Of a DNA stretch of 64,000 bases, positions 1-11,799 are shown piece by piece. Position 1 is the stretch's first letter, and each line of letters opens with the position of its first letter. Position numbers and translations under genes: made by a program. The notes beneath the pieces are model-generated. The model was not told the origin of the DNA, made no database searches, and saw only the letters and a program-made list of their open reading frames with translations. The stretch lies in the NCBI GenBank assembly GCA_964017155.1, contig OZ024863.1, forward strand, positions 39,236,117-39,300,116. Reading direction: 5' to 3'. This stretch comes from Oasisia sp. SBJ-2009 (Eukaryota > Annelida > Polychaeta > Sabellida > Siboglinidae).

Positions 1-104
1 CAAAACCAAGAAGATAAATCAACTTGAAGAGACAAAAACACAGTTTCAGTCTATACTCTACAGTCTGGAAGAGAAGAACAAAAAGTATTTACCACTTATC
101 AATG
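1..104 (+). CDS. Partial exon of an unidentified coiled-coil-like gene entering from the left
   Basis: Reading from base 2, 34 codons are open and are followed by a consensus donor (G|GTATGT at 105), which leaves phase 1. The peptide starts KTKKINQLEE and is rich in K, E, Q and L with hydrophobic residues at roughly heptad spacing, so a coiled coil is plausible. No upstream sequence is available and I could not find the next exon on the right. I do not recognise the family. The support is the long open frame ending exactly at a good donor; a chance open frame of this length is possible. Confidence 0.4.
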
Positions 105-1094
105 GTATGTATCAAAGAATGTCAAGGTGAAGACATCGAAAACATAATCATTATTTGCGACAGTGATGAATGACATGGGCCTATACGACAACGTGACATA
201 AGCACATGTCAACTGTGCACACAGAATTGGCTCGCGCGAGTCACCGACCAACAAAACACAACATTTTGGTTCAGGTCAAGGATTGTAAAACTCGGATTGC
301 CTTCTTCAAAGCTAGAAATGACAGGGAGACAGGCAGTGATTGTAAGTTAGCGATGTCGGAAGAAGAAGGTATTGAGTCAGTGCGCTCTGTCGTTACATAT
401 TTCACATGGTCAGCCGCGTCACGGGTGTCGAGTCGACGTTTGTTGAGACACTGACCACTGACATTATAATTGAATAAGCAAGCATTGTGGTACTCTGATA
501 GTTCCATGCCGTCATTCTTGAACAAAGCGAGAGAGTGAAACATAGCTCATAATAACTAAGGCCACTGCATGTACAAATGTGCTAACGAGTCAGCCAGGTG
601 AAACATGTCAACGGCGATGTGATGTCAGGTAAAATGCTATTATACCGCAGGAAAACTGGGATAAATGCCACTGAGAACGTGTGAAAGGTAAATCTTGAGC
701 CTGAGCACGAGTTTTCATAATTAATGGCCACAGACGTTACGTTCCAAAGCTAATCATTACGAGAAATCTTAATTAGCAGAATACAACGACACTAGTTAAT
801 AATTTAATGACACTAGAAATGGTTCGTTCATTATCTTGCGCCATCGTGAGAAAGCGAGTGAGACTGAGGAATGTTAATGTTGAAGTCGTTTTGACAATGA
901 GAATCGTCGTCGTCGTTATCGTTTTTGATGTTTTGCGATTTATCATAAGTCATTTTATGAAATAATCAGTTTGTTCATTCACACAATGCGCCTCTAGTAT
1001 TGTTTTGTCAATAGCGGATTTGCCATTCGTGTATTCTTTACACTTAAACATGACAGGATTGAAACATGGGATAATTCGGCTGGTCAGGTCCTGT
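105..1094. other. No gene seen
   Basis: Unique-looking, moderately AT-rich sequence. Two overlapping open frames near 206-543 have no recognisable motif or splice support. This may be intron or 3' flank of the left-edge gene. Confidence 0.4.
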
Positions 1095-1425
1095 CTAGTT
1101 TGCCCCTTGCTTGACTGTGTGTGTGTGTGTTTGTGTGTTTGTGTGTTTGTGTGTTTGTGTGTTTGTGTGTTTGTGTGTTTGTGTGTTTGTGTGTTTGTGT
1201 GTATGTGTGTATGTTTGTGTATGTATGTATGTATGTATGTATGTATGTATGTATGTATGTATGTATGTATGTATGTATGTGTGTGTATGTATGTGTATGT
1301 ATGTATGTATGTGTGTGTGTTTGTGTGTGTGTGTTTGTGTGTGTGTTTGTGTGTGTATGTATGTCTGTATTTGTGTGTGTATGTATGTATGTATGTATGT
1401 ATGTATGTATGTATGTATGTATGTA

Positions 1426-1479
<54 letters not shown>

Positions 1480-1505
1480 TGTGTGTGCGTGTTTGATTCT
1501 GTGTA

Positions 1506-1537
<32 letters not shown>

Positions 1538-1542
1538 TGTGT

Positions 1543-1596
<54 letters not shown>

Positions 1597-1730
1597 GTGT
1601 ATGTTTGTTTGTGTATGTATGTGGGTGTATGTGTGTATGTTTGTGTGTTTGTGTGTATTATGTATATATGTATGTATGTGTGTGTGTGTGTGTGTGTGTG
1701 TGCGTGCGTGTGTGCGTGCGAGTATGATGT
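1095..1730. repeat. Compound TG-rich microsatellite
   Basis: About 630 bp of intermixed (TG)n, TGTGTT hexamers and (ATGT)n tetramers. It is open in several frames on both strands only because the units lack stop codons; the long Cys/Val and Thr/His frames are not genes. Confidence 0.97.
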
Positions 1731-2158
1731 AATATCACTGTAATACGTTGCCAAGTGCGACGTGTGAAATTCGACGAGAGGCTATAACAATAATTGCATA
1801 ACACTAATTAAGAATGTATTGAACGAAGAGAGGTGAACTAGAAAATCATAAAGTAAAGTTGGTAGAAAAGCAATGCAAACTGCAAACGAAATAGAGACAC
1901 AAACAATTCAGTAAGTGATGAGTTTGGCCATGCCGTGGCTGCTTTGCTACTAGTCGACTTGACTCAACTAGCGCTCCGTGTGATTTGTTTGACCCAATTT
2001 AGTTTTTCAATGAAGGACTATATGGACACGAAAGCTACCGCAATTGGGATAAATTACTCGATTGGCATAATGAGTAGCGTAGCTGTTAGCCTAGAAGACG
2101 CTCTGGTCTATGGATGCGGGATAACACCTTTGGAGGCCTACTGAGATGACGATATATG
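1731..2158. other. No gene seen
   Basis: Unique sequence between a microsatellite and a minisatellite. A 69-codon frame at 1,935-2,144 has no recognisable features. Confidence 0.4.
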
Positions 2159-2645
2159 TGTAGTAATTTGTGGAGTACTCGTCCTTGTGGAATATACGTC
2201 CTTGTAGTAATTTGTGGAGTACTCGTCCTTGTGGAATATACGTCCTTGTGTATTAACCGTCCTTGTGGAGTAATCGTCCAATTTTATTGAGTAACCGTCC
2301 TTGTCGAGTAACCGTTATAGTCGAGAAACAGTTCCTGCGGAATAGCCGTCATAGTCGAGTAACCGAACTTGTGGAGTAACCGTCCTTTTCGAGTAACCAT
2401 CTTTGTCGAGTAACCGTCCTTTTCAAGTAACCGTCCAAGTTTGTGGTGTAACCGTCCTTGTCGAATAACCGAACTTGTGGAGTAACCGTCCTTGTTGAGT
2501 AACCGTCCTTATCAAGTAACCGTCCTTGCCGAGTAACCGGTCTTGTGGAATAGCCATCATAGTCGAGTAACCGTCCTTGTCGAGTAACCATCTTTGTCGA
2601 ATAACTGTACTTGTGGAGCGTCCTTGTGGAATAACTGTCCTTGTG
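2159..2645. repeat. Minisatellite, unit about 15-17 bp
   Basis: Degenerate tandem copies with the core GTAACCGTCCTTGTCGA, many variant copies, and a slightly different leading section built on GTGGAGTACTCGTCC. No coding support. Confidence 0.9.
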
Positions 2646-3222
2646 AGTGAGAGCGCCTTTGGAGCGAGAGCGTGTCTACTTGTCATCACCGCCCGGCGAC
2701 GACCTAATGGCCGCGGTCTCGTCTTAATGTCGACTTCATCCGTCGGCCGAGCGTGGGTGCTTGTTAGCGGCCGAGCACCACAATCATATACGTATCTTTC
2801 AACTATTATTACGATGCCATGTCATAAGAAGTATAACGTGCGCTTAAACTTGTCATCGGGCGAGCCGTAAAACTTGGCAATGAGCCGCTGATGACGCATA
2901 GTTAATGCCGAGTATCGATCGACGGATGCACGCCAGCGACGCATTTGCATCGGCGAGGTGTCCGAGCGGGACGCAGCAAACTGCACTTCAGCCTCGGAAC
3001 GTTTTTGCAGTGCAAATTTGGACCTTGTCCATCTAACCAACCATTTCGTTATTACCTCAGATCTTTCTGGATTATACGATCATAAATTTACCTGGGTGTC
3101 GTTGGGGTTATCGTACATTTTTGCGCAGTTTTGTACCTTTTTAATTGAACGTATCGGTGCTATGATAATGACGATTGACGTGGAAAATTGACTAGACACT
3201 GATACCTCGCAAACACAGTATT
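2646..3222. other. No gene seen; moderately GC-rich
   Basis: Follows the minisatellite, with GC-richer patches near 2,690-2,770 and 2,930-3,000. No splice-supported frame found. Confidence 0.35.
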
Positions 3223-3286
3223 ACTACTACTGGTGCTACTACTGCTACTGCTACTGCTACTGCTACTGCTACAGCTACTGCTACTG

Positions 3287-3385
<99 letters not shown>

Positions 3386-3456
3386 ATAGTAATAATAATA
3401 ATAATAATAATAAAAATAAAAATAATAACAATAACAATAACAACAACAACAACAAC

Positions 3457-3500
<44 letters not shown>

Positions 3501-3575
3501 TAATAATAATGATAATAATAATAATAATAATAATAACAACAACAACAATAATAACAACACTAATAATAGGAATAG
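3223..3575. repeat. Trinucleotide array (TAC/TGC)n then (AAT/AAC)n
   Basis: Near-pure TAC/TGC triplets to about 3,385, then AAT/AAC triplets to about 3,570. Long poly-Ser, poly-Val, poly-Leu and poly-Ile frames here are artefacts. Confidence 0.97.
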
Positions 3576-3739
3576 GAATAGTGTATCCAAAGAACATATA
3601 CGCTGAAAGACGCTGAAAATAAACCGTATTTATGTAAATTAAATTGAATTAAATTAAACTACCTAAAGCATTTTTACAAATACACATATAACAAACCATG
3701 TTATAAGAGTAGCATAACAAGCACGAAAGCTGGGTCAGG

Positions 3740-4330
3740 AGCAGGTATCAGCGATATACGTCATCCACGTCGTAAACCAATTGCAAGAGAAGTGCAAGAA
3801 ACAATATCCCGCTCTGCGTCGCGTTCGTCGACTGCGAGAAGGCTCTCGACTCAGTGCAAACTCAATCAGTACTGACCTCGTTTAAAGAACACGAGCTCGA
3901 ATACGTTGAAGTCCTGATAGACACTTATACTAACAGCTCGATGACAGTGAGGTCAAGACCAAGAGAGGACTACGGGAGACACCATGTAGCATAGGCTGAT
4001 TCCGGCAACACTCGAGAGCTTACTCTGAAGAGTGACCTGGAAAACCAGAAATAGATGGAGAACATCTCAGTCATCTTCGCTTCGCCGACGACATACCCAT
4101 GTGCATAAACACACCCCACGAACTACAATTTTTTATAGTGCATGAGATAACTGGTGATAGCGAAGATCAATGTTTGAAAATGAAAAATTCGAAGACAAAC
4201 GTGATGAGGGAAAACGACATACCAATATTATGTCAACAGCACTCAGACAGAGAACGTTGATATGAGACAACGATACAGCACCAAAGACAAAAACAAGAGA
4301 AGGAGATTTAAGAATGACGTATTACGCAGA
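3740..4330 (+). pseudogene. Decayed non-LTR retrotransposon reverse transcriptase
   Basis: Fragments in shifting frames resemble the RT palm of LINEs. At about 3,809-3,950 the translation reads LCVAFVDCEKALDSV (RT motif A, where FVDYEKAFDSV is usual), and at about 4,052-4,100 it reads GEHLSHLRFADDI (motif C FADD and its flank). A weak match to the following thumb region continues to about 4,210. Stop codons and frameshifts separate the blocks, so it is a dead relic. Wording of the motifs suggests an RTE-like clade, which is inference. Confidence 0.75.
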
Positions 4331-5438
4331 ATAGAAGTGGTCGATACGTAAAGAACAATCGTGAGTTTGCAGATGCCATAATTTCTGCCAGTGTAGTACG
4401 TCCTGATCTTTCACCCTAGAACACACTCCGGTAGAGTCGTAAACCCAATTTCAAGATACCCAATAACGACTGAAATTCAATTTCAAATCTCATATGGCCG
4501 AAGTTCTTATCATCCTATGATATTTCGCCAATATAACTTACGTATTATAAACGTCCAACTCTGTTTTGTCAGATTTAAGTTGAAACAGAGAATCGAGAAT
4601 ACGGACTTTTCAGCGTTTTCAACTGCACAAGAAGCATCTGTTGAACTTAAGTTGAAAACACTCTAGGGTATTCAAAAATTGTGAGAGAATAAACGTCACA
4701 CGCAGGCTTTTACGCAGAACAACACCAAGGAGAGCAGATACTCGGTGCAGACAGACATAGATCATCGCGCGTGTTAGTGGAGTTGATCACAGCCTACGTC
4801 TCTCGGCGTCACCACCACAGCATTTGAGCTATAATTTGTAGTCGCTGGGTGTTTCAGTTGAAGACAGAGTGGTGTTAATGTTTTTGTTTTCGAAACTGTA
4901 GCTTGTATACGATGACGTTCCAACGAGCAGACATGCATTTACCATTATATTGATATCTAAGTAAAACAAATGTATAATCTGTAAAAAAAAAGGCAATCGG
5001 TGTGTTCTGCTATAATCTACGGCGACATGAAGATATGCGGGTTGCATATAAACTTTATCAGGCGAGTTAAAATATATATAATTTTGTACGTTCTCGCACA
5101 TAGCTTATAATCGTCTTTCTTTACGGTAAGTGCAGTTTGATAAGAAATGAAAAATTTCCCTTTGAAACTAGTAATGGTTTATGGGTTTGTTTTCAAAATA
5201 GTAAAATATCAAAACTAGTGTGTTATCCGCAAAGAAAACACACTATCTAACTACAGTGACACTGACACACCCTTATATTAAACGGCTCCTAACCTTGTTT
5301 GACTGCGACACAAATTTCAGCCGCGGGACTTGCTTGGCGATCCATTTATTCAAACCCATTAACTAGATGATAAAAGAAATAGCAATACAATAATAAACCT
5401 ATCATCACTAAACGATAAATGAAACATACTCTTATTTA
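4331..5438. other. No gene seen
   Basis: AT-rich unique sequence. Part may be the eroded 3' end of the LINE relic to its left; no tail was identified. Confidence 0.35.
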
Positions 5439-5570
5439 TGTTCAAACAAGATTTCCTGTTTCACAACTAAGCATGTACAGTTCCTGATGAAAACCCCCGA
5501 TGGTGGTCGAAACGTCGATGTGAGTATATAATTCATTATAAGTTGTGAAATAAGAAATCTTGTTTGAACA
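5439..5570. mobile_element. Inverted repeat around a hammerhead-like core (Penelope-type relic)
   Basis: Arms 5,439-5,468 and 5,541-5,570 are inverted copies of each other, 30 bp with two mismatches. The 72-bp loop holds CTGATGA (5,484-5,490) and GAAAC (5,509-5,513). Between them ACCCCC/GGTGGT can pair as a short helix with one mismatch. The order CTGANGA - helix - GAAAC followed by GTC is that of hammerhead ribozyme motifs known from the terminal repeats of Penelope-like elements. Two unpaired A's and one unpaired C at the helix base make activity doubtful. Confidence 0.5.
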
Positions 5571-6400
5571 TTTTATCATCCCAACTTGATGAAGTTTTTT
5601 CACGAATACTCTTATTTAACTATCTTGATAAACACGGAAGAATAACCAAACGGACGCTGTTCATTGGTTGAAATGGAAGATAAACACCCCTTGCAAGTCG
5701 ACAGAAAAGACTACGGAGCAAGTCACTAATATGGCTGAAGGATGATACTCATTACCGTTGTATCTTGGACACGTCCGTTGAAGCAGTTTGTTTCTATGGA
5801 AGTGCAATTTGACAACTTCGATAAAGTTAAAGAAAATCAAAACGGCATTTCCTGAAGCATCGAACAGAAAGACATAACTTGGGAAAACCTTTCCATAATA
5901 ATTTACGTTTAATATCGCCTGAATTCGAAATGCTGTGTCGCCGACTTTGGGTTACATTGCTCGTATACCATGTGTCTGGTACAGACAAGCGAGACAGTAA
6001 GTCCAGAGTTACTGGAGACTCGTGGCGTCCCATTCAAATTGCCTTAGCGACTCAAATTAGGGCCGGGGCCCCTATGCTAAATATCGCAGCATTATATCTA
6101 GGATTATATTCGGAAATTATTTGTTTATAAAAGACAACCATGAGTCTATCTATACATCGCAACTGAATTTAATCGTAGTTGTATGTCATTGCATTTTATC
6201 AAAACACTTATCTAACGCGGCTAGTGGATTTGCATCGAAGTAAATGTACTAATTGGTATTGCTCATTTGATGAGTTGTTCCTAACACGATGGTACATCGG
6301 CTTACGTAGTAATCGGTCCAGAAAGGTTACGTCAGCCAGATAGTACAGAACCATACATTGCAAGCAGCGCCACCTCTCGTCAGGAAGAACCACGTGATGG
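5571..6400. other. No gene seen
   Basis: No recognisable coding, RNA or repeat signal apart from scattered short open frames. Confidence 0.35.
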
Positions 6401-6970
6401 ATGCCAACGTAAGCCGCAGTAATCTTGGGAAGAAAGCGCATTTCCACTCCGCGTTTATCAAATGTGCCGGATTTGGAAGTCGCTTGACGAATCTGATACT
6501 CATGCAAATGTCACAACCGGACGAGTCCGTCACAACGGCGACTCGCAACCGGACTCGGCACACGGCGAACGGAACGGACGGACACGTCTTTGTTGTGCCG
6601 CGCGTTATTTTGCAAGAGCTTTGGATCAACCGGCGGAAATCCTCGGCCGGCTGAAGTAATCAGCGGGAGGATTTATGTGGGACGTGTCGGCGGCTGTGGG
6701 ACGGGTCGACCTCGGCCGGGTCGGTCCGTCTCGTTAACCCGCCTCGTCAGACGGAGCACGCCGTCTGGCATCCCGAGACGACAGGAGCAGGGGAGACGGC
6801 CGCCGCCGACCGCTGGCCGTGACAGTGAGTGGTTGAGTCGGCAGGGCGAGGAACACACGGAGACGGGGCGTGGGAGGATGGAGACCGCTTGGACATAATG
6901 GACGTGACGTCAATGCGGGCACTGGCAGCGGCCCGCGCAGGTCAACGGGTGGACACAACCGGACCGAAGG
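6401..6970. other. CpG-rich block
   Basis: About 6,540-6,900 is conspicuously GC- and CpG-rich (many CGG, GGCCG and CGTCGG steps) in an otherwise AT-rich region. Frames are open on both strands without a recognisable protein. It could be a promoter or non-coding first exon for the sulfotransferase-like gene whose ATG lies 2.4 kb downstream, or a GC-rich transposon piece. No TATA box is evident. Confidence 0.3.
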
Positions 6971-7014
6971 TGCAGTTTATGGAACGATCTACCACGCAAC
7001 ATGCGAACATCTGA

Positions 7015-7251
7015 TTCATTATACCAGTTCAAAAGACTCCTTAAAACGTGTTTATTCAAGAGCTTTTTACTCATGAACATTGACGGACGTTTTAAGTTTT
7101 TAGGATTTACTTATTTATTTATTATTCTCAGCTGCTTTTAATACTTTTACATTCATAATATGTATTATTATTATTTTTGTTATTATTATTGTTATTGTTG
7201 TTATTATTGTTGTTGTTGTTGTTGTTGTTGTTGTTATTGTTATTGTTGTTG

Positions 7252-7285
<34 letters not shown>

Positions 7286-7430
7286 CAGTATGTGTATTTT
7301 TATGATAATTTATGTCGATATTTGATGCCATGTTTTTATGAATTTTAACTTTTTAACAGTGCCTTCGAACAAGGTAACTTGGATTGATGGCGCTATATAA
7401 ATGTTTATATTATTATTATTATTTATGAAA
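7015..7430 (+). mobile_element. LINE/SINE 3'-tail-like fragment with (TTR)n
   Basis: Contains a (TTA/TTG)n array at 7,160-7,287 and ends in GGCGCTATATAAATG followed by ATT triplets. That is a common 3'-end arrangement of invertebrate CR1/L2-like elements and their SINEs. A related tail, GGGCGCTATATAAAA, occurs at about 47,641. Family assignment is inference. Confidence 0.45.
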
Positions 7431-7526
7431 CAGTGCGATACATTTCGATAGCAAAGTAACACATATATGTGGTGTTCTCTCTTACTGCTCCCCGACCACG
7501 TGGGCAAACAAAATGGTGTCAGGTAA

Positions 7527-7605
7527 TACTAATAGTAATAATAATAATAAAAATAATAATAATGATGATGATGATGATGATGATGACGATGACGATGACG
7601 ATGAC

Positions 7606-7636
<31 letters not shown>

Positions 7637-7713
7637 ATGATGATGATGATGATGATGACGACGACGACGACAACAACAACAACAACAACAATAACAATAA
7701 TAATAATAATAAG
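7527..7713. repeat. Trinucleotide array (AAT)(GAT)(GAC)(AAC)
   Basis: Sequential blocks of AAT, GAT, GAC, GAT and AAC triplets. The poly-Asp, poly-Met and poly-His frames are by-products. Confidence 0.96.
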
Positions 7714-8104
7714 ATCTGAGCTCAGTGTTCTTAAGATTAGGCACTATTGGGGGTTATTATTATTATTAACTCAGTGTCTTGTCATTATTAAACAAAATAA
7801 GATGGCAATTCCTATCTGTCATATATACTCTTTAAGATGTTACGTAACTAGGTAATTAACCAACACAGATTTTAATTATTGATCAATTGTATACTTCATT
7901 TTAATAAAACAAATTGGCAAATAATTCTGTGTTTTTATTGGTCAAGAATTTCAAGTAGCAAACCACGCCAGCTTTCCCAACTACGTTGTGCGTCAGCTAT
8001 ATCGGCTGTTCACGGCATATCTACATCCGCGCAATGGAGCTATGCTAATGAGTGCACCAAACATATCTCTCGGCAAACTTATCTCTCACAATGAGTATTG
8101 TGTT

Positions 8105-8357
8105 GGACACCTCCTGACTTTCAAGTCGGTTGTATCGATCACATCGCCTTCACGCCGCCGACCTAGCGGCACGTTGTCACGCACAACTTTCAGTCGCTCT
8201 CTCTTGGAAACGCTCCTAATAAAACCAATTAGGCGAACGCGGCAGGACGCTGCAAATGCGTCGTTTCACACGTTCGTCAAATGTGCGCGTCGTGGCGTAA
8301 GAGCGAGGAAGATGTCCAGTGAGGCGGCATGGCGGCTGTCCGTAGCGCCAATGTCCA
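8105..8357. repeat. Dispersed repeat, copy 1 (partner at 20,975-21,227)
   Basis: From the shared TCAAGTCGGTTG (8,121) to CCAATGTCCA (8,357) this 237-bp segment matches 20,991-21,227 without indels. I see two differences, both CpG to TpG or CpA transitions. Weaker similarity extends about 15 bp to the left. An open frame runs through both copies but has no known motif. No terminal inverted repeats or tRNA boxes were recognised. Confidence 0.9.
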
Positions 8358-8626
8358 GGCAGGAACCCCGGTCAACAGGTATTGACCATAGATTAGGCTG
8401 ACCTTCCAGAAATGTGACGTTATGGCAACCCGGTGTGTTCTAGATGACATAAGAGAGCATCTAACCTTAAAGGGATACTCCAGTCAGTGAGAGATTCACA
8501 GTATTTACTCACATATGTATAACATGTTTGTTGTGCAGATAAATTATGAAGAAATATCGTTAACAAATAATTAATTATGGTATAATTGTACCAAAAATCA
8601 CGCTATCTTCAATTAATCAATTAATC

Positions 8627-8779
8627 AGTCAGTCAATTAATCAGTCAGTCAGTCAGTCAGTCAGTCAGTCAGTCAGTCAGTCAGTCAGTCAGTCAGTCAG
8701 TCAGTCAGTCAGTCAGTCAGTCAGTCAGTCAGTCAGTCAGTCAGTCAGTCAGACAGTCAGTCAGTCAGTCAGTCAGTCA
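8627..8779. repeat. (CAGT)n tetranucleotide microsatellite
   Basis: Nearly perfect CAGT repeats with one CAGA interruption, decaying into AACC/AATC tetramers on the right. Confidence 0.98.
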
Positions 8780-9094
8780 ACCAACCAACCAATCAATCAA
8801 TCAATTCATAAATCCATCAACAAATCAAGCAAACAAACCAGCCATCAAGCAAACAATCGATAGTTCATATTCAACACCAAATAGCACCACCATCTATGAC
8901 ATAACATAAACAAGCTTATAGTTAATACTGTGTGAAATAGTTTTCTGTGGGAACCGTTGCTCTCCACTCTCGGTATTCAGCATCTGAAAGAACTGTCGTG
9001 AGACGTTATTAGAATATTTGTAATATGGAACACATTTTCAAGGCTACAAGATTGTTTATATAGTAAAAACAATCAGTTACTTTGCAGCATATCT

Positions 9095-9146
9095 ATTGGA
9101 AACGGGCGACGTTTCGATCCACAATCGGTTTATCTTCATGGCTTGA
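9095..9146 (-). mobile_element. Second hammerhead-like/Penelope-type relic
   Basis: On the minus strand the order is ATGAAGA (from + 9,133-9,139), a weak CC/GG helix around GATTGT, then GAAACGTCG (from + 9,107-9,115). It shares the GAAACGTCG end with the core at 5,509 but has lost the first C of CTGAAGA. Most likely a degenerate fragment of the same class of element. Confidence 0.4.
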
Positions 9147-9251
9147 TGCATATCCACAGGACGACCTATGGATATGTATCGTATATCCATACATGGTGAA
9201 CCAAAACGTTGTACGTTTGTATTGATATGGTTTGTTATTCATCAGGGCCCC

Positions 9252-9305
9252 GTCGACCTCACGACCTCACGACCTCACGACCTTACGATCTTACGACCTC
9301 ACGAC
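9252..9305 (+). repeat. 8-bp tandem repeat just upstream of the sulfotransferase ATG
   Basis: Six to seven copies of CGACCTCA and close variants end 8 bp before the start codon at 9,314, so they would lie in the 5' leader. Confidence 0.85.
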
Positions 9306-9313
9306 AAGTCGCC

Positions 9314-9886
9314 ATGTCGGGTTTGATAGAGAAGCCACCGATTCGCTTGTTCCTGTGGGCTGTGCCTCGCAGTATATCGACGGCATTCTTCAGGGCGATG
9401 ATGAACAAAAGTAATATAAAGGTAAGCGGCCTAATGCTGCAATTATTGTATCATGGGGAAGCGTCTTAGTGTAGAGTTGTTTTAAAAGTAAACATTTCAT
9501 TTATGTAGCCGTGTGCAATAATACAGTATTTTTCCAAAGGTGAGGGTTGTGTCATTTGGTGGGCAGAACACAACCCAAATATTAGTGGAAGCGGAAAGCT
9601 GCATGGAAACGTCCCTCAGTAATTCAGTTCCCGCCCGCCCGCCTCTCTCCATGTCTACCTCCCTTCCGTCTCCCGTCAGTCTCTGTCAAAACGACCCTTA
9701 TGTTTCTCCCATCACTGCCCCTTCTTAGCAGTTAACTTGGAAAATCACTTTGAAAATAACTTTATTGTTACATACATATATACACACATACACACATACA
9801 TATATACATACATACATACACACACATATATATATATATATACATATATACATATATACATATATACATATATATATATATAATAT

Positions 9887-9945
<59 letters not shown>

Positions 9946-10033
9946 TGTATATGTAACAATAAAGTTATTTTCAAAGTTATTTTCAAAGTTATTTTCAAAG
10001 TTATTTTCAAAGTTATTTTCAAAGTTATTTTCA

Positions 10034-10087
<54 letters not shown>

Positions 10088-11219
10088 GTACATGTAGTTG
10101 CTCAACAACAGTAAAATAATAATTGCATAACTAAGTACATTACACGATATAACAAATGGAATCAAGCAACAGTGCTTATTTTCCTTATTCATGTACTATT
10201 ATTTTCATGCGAGAAACTAATCATTCGTGAACAAAAAACCCATCACAATAGTGTAACTTGTTAATTAAAATTAATGCATTAGAAGTGTGCCACAAAATGT
10301 GTGGAACTACTAAGTTGTCTTTAAGTAAATGTGTAATACAATTATAACAAAGTAACATGGCATAACATTCAAAGCAGAAACAAGGTATGTTACTGGTTAT
10401 GTAGAAGCAGATATTTCACTCTTTTTTTAAAGATGTGTAAAGTGGCAGAGTATTGTAGACTGTTATTCAAGATAAGGGTGTTCCACAATTTTGGTCAGTT
10501 GCATTGGCTTCCCGTTGTATATGGTACATGTATATGTAAAGTATATGGAACATGTATATATTACATACCGTACTCTTTCAACTCAACAACCGAAATACTT
10601 AGTTAATTTGCTATATTTCCCAGGTATCCTAGGATCCTTAAATCATTCGTTTCCAAACAACTTATTTTCTCAAACTAAGCTCAATATTGACAAATGTGCT
10701 TTCTCGGTAGGTGCGCCAACAATCTGGAATCAACTCATTATTCCAATTAAGTATTATGAAACTATAACCAGCTTTCGAAAACAACATCAAAATAGGTTAG
10801 TTGTAAATTGCTCTTCCACATTACATTTGCTGCGTTTCCATGCGCCAATGACGACTCCAGCCTGCCCCCATTTATGATATTGTTGGTTGAGCCTCTGAGT
10901 TTGAATTTTCAAAGATATAGGCGCTACAGAAGTGTTACAATTAGTTATTTACGAACGTACTTACTTAGTTACTACGTTTGACGTGTGACGTTTGACATGT
11001 GACGTGCAGGTGTTACTCGAGCCGTACTCGAAGGCGTACTACTTCGGCAACGAGCGCGTGAGTACGCGGTACGAGAAGGAGCCAGTGCAAGACGCGAGTA
11101 CTTTCAAAGACATCAAATTACAGTGCGAAAAGGAGTACCCAGGTACGGGTTTGAATATTTCCATTTATCACAGTAGTCTGATGTAAAAACACTACGACAT
11201 ACTAACTACAGCATTTCAC

Positions 11220-11304
<85 letters not shown>

Positions 11305-11768
11305 CGTGTTCGACGCAAGCGAAGGAGACGGTTAGCAACTTTATCCGATTTGTTATCTTACTCCACCATCTTCTCCTAAGATTGTGATCGCGTGCAGGTG
11401 CAAAGGTGCAGTCTGATACGAACTTTGCGTATATTGCACCCTGGGCTTCGAGATCCCTCGCACTGACTCAACTCGACTCACAAATCACATTGTTCAATAA
11501 AGTAATCAGTGGTCGACAGAAGGCGACCGGCTGTGATCAGTGAGACGGGGCCGACCTACTCACTGAATGACAGGTTAATACGACACTCGTCAGGTCGTCA
11601 TTTAACAACAGATGCACGAATTACGGACTGACGAAGTAGAACTATTCATATTACCTTCAATGGAGACGGAACACGAATAGTGCGGACGGATGAAATTCAT
11701 GCTGAATTACATGCATTGCATCAGTACACTGGTACGTGTCCCCGTGTGTTATGACGTGTCCCCGTGTC

Positions 11769-11799
<31 letters not shown>

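Noticed and set aside
1005..1754. Cys/Val- and Thr/His-rich frames on both strands
   Set aside because: TG-rich microsatellite translated in all frames.
6590..6898. 102-codon Arg/Gly-rich frame in the CpG block
   Set aside because: High GC makes long frames likely on both strands; no motif and an overlapping minus frame of similar length.
8641..8779. CRISPR-like array from regularly spaced repeats
   Set aside because: Continuous tetranucleotide microsatellite without spacers in a eukaryotic genome.
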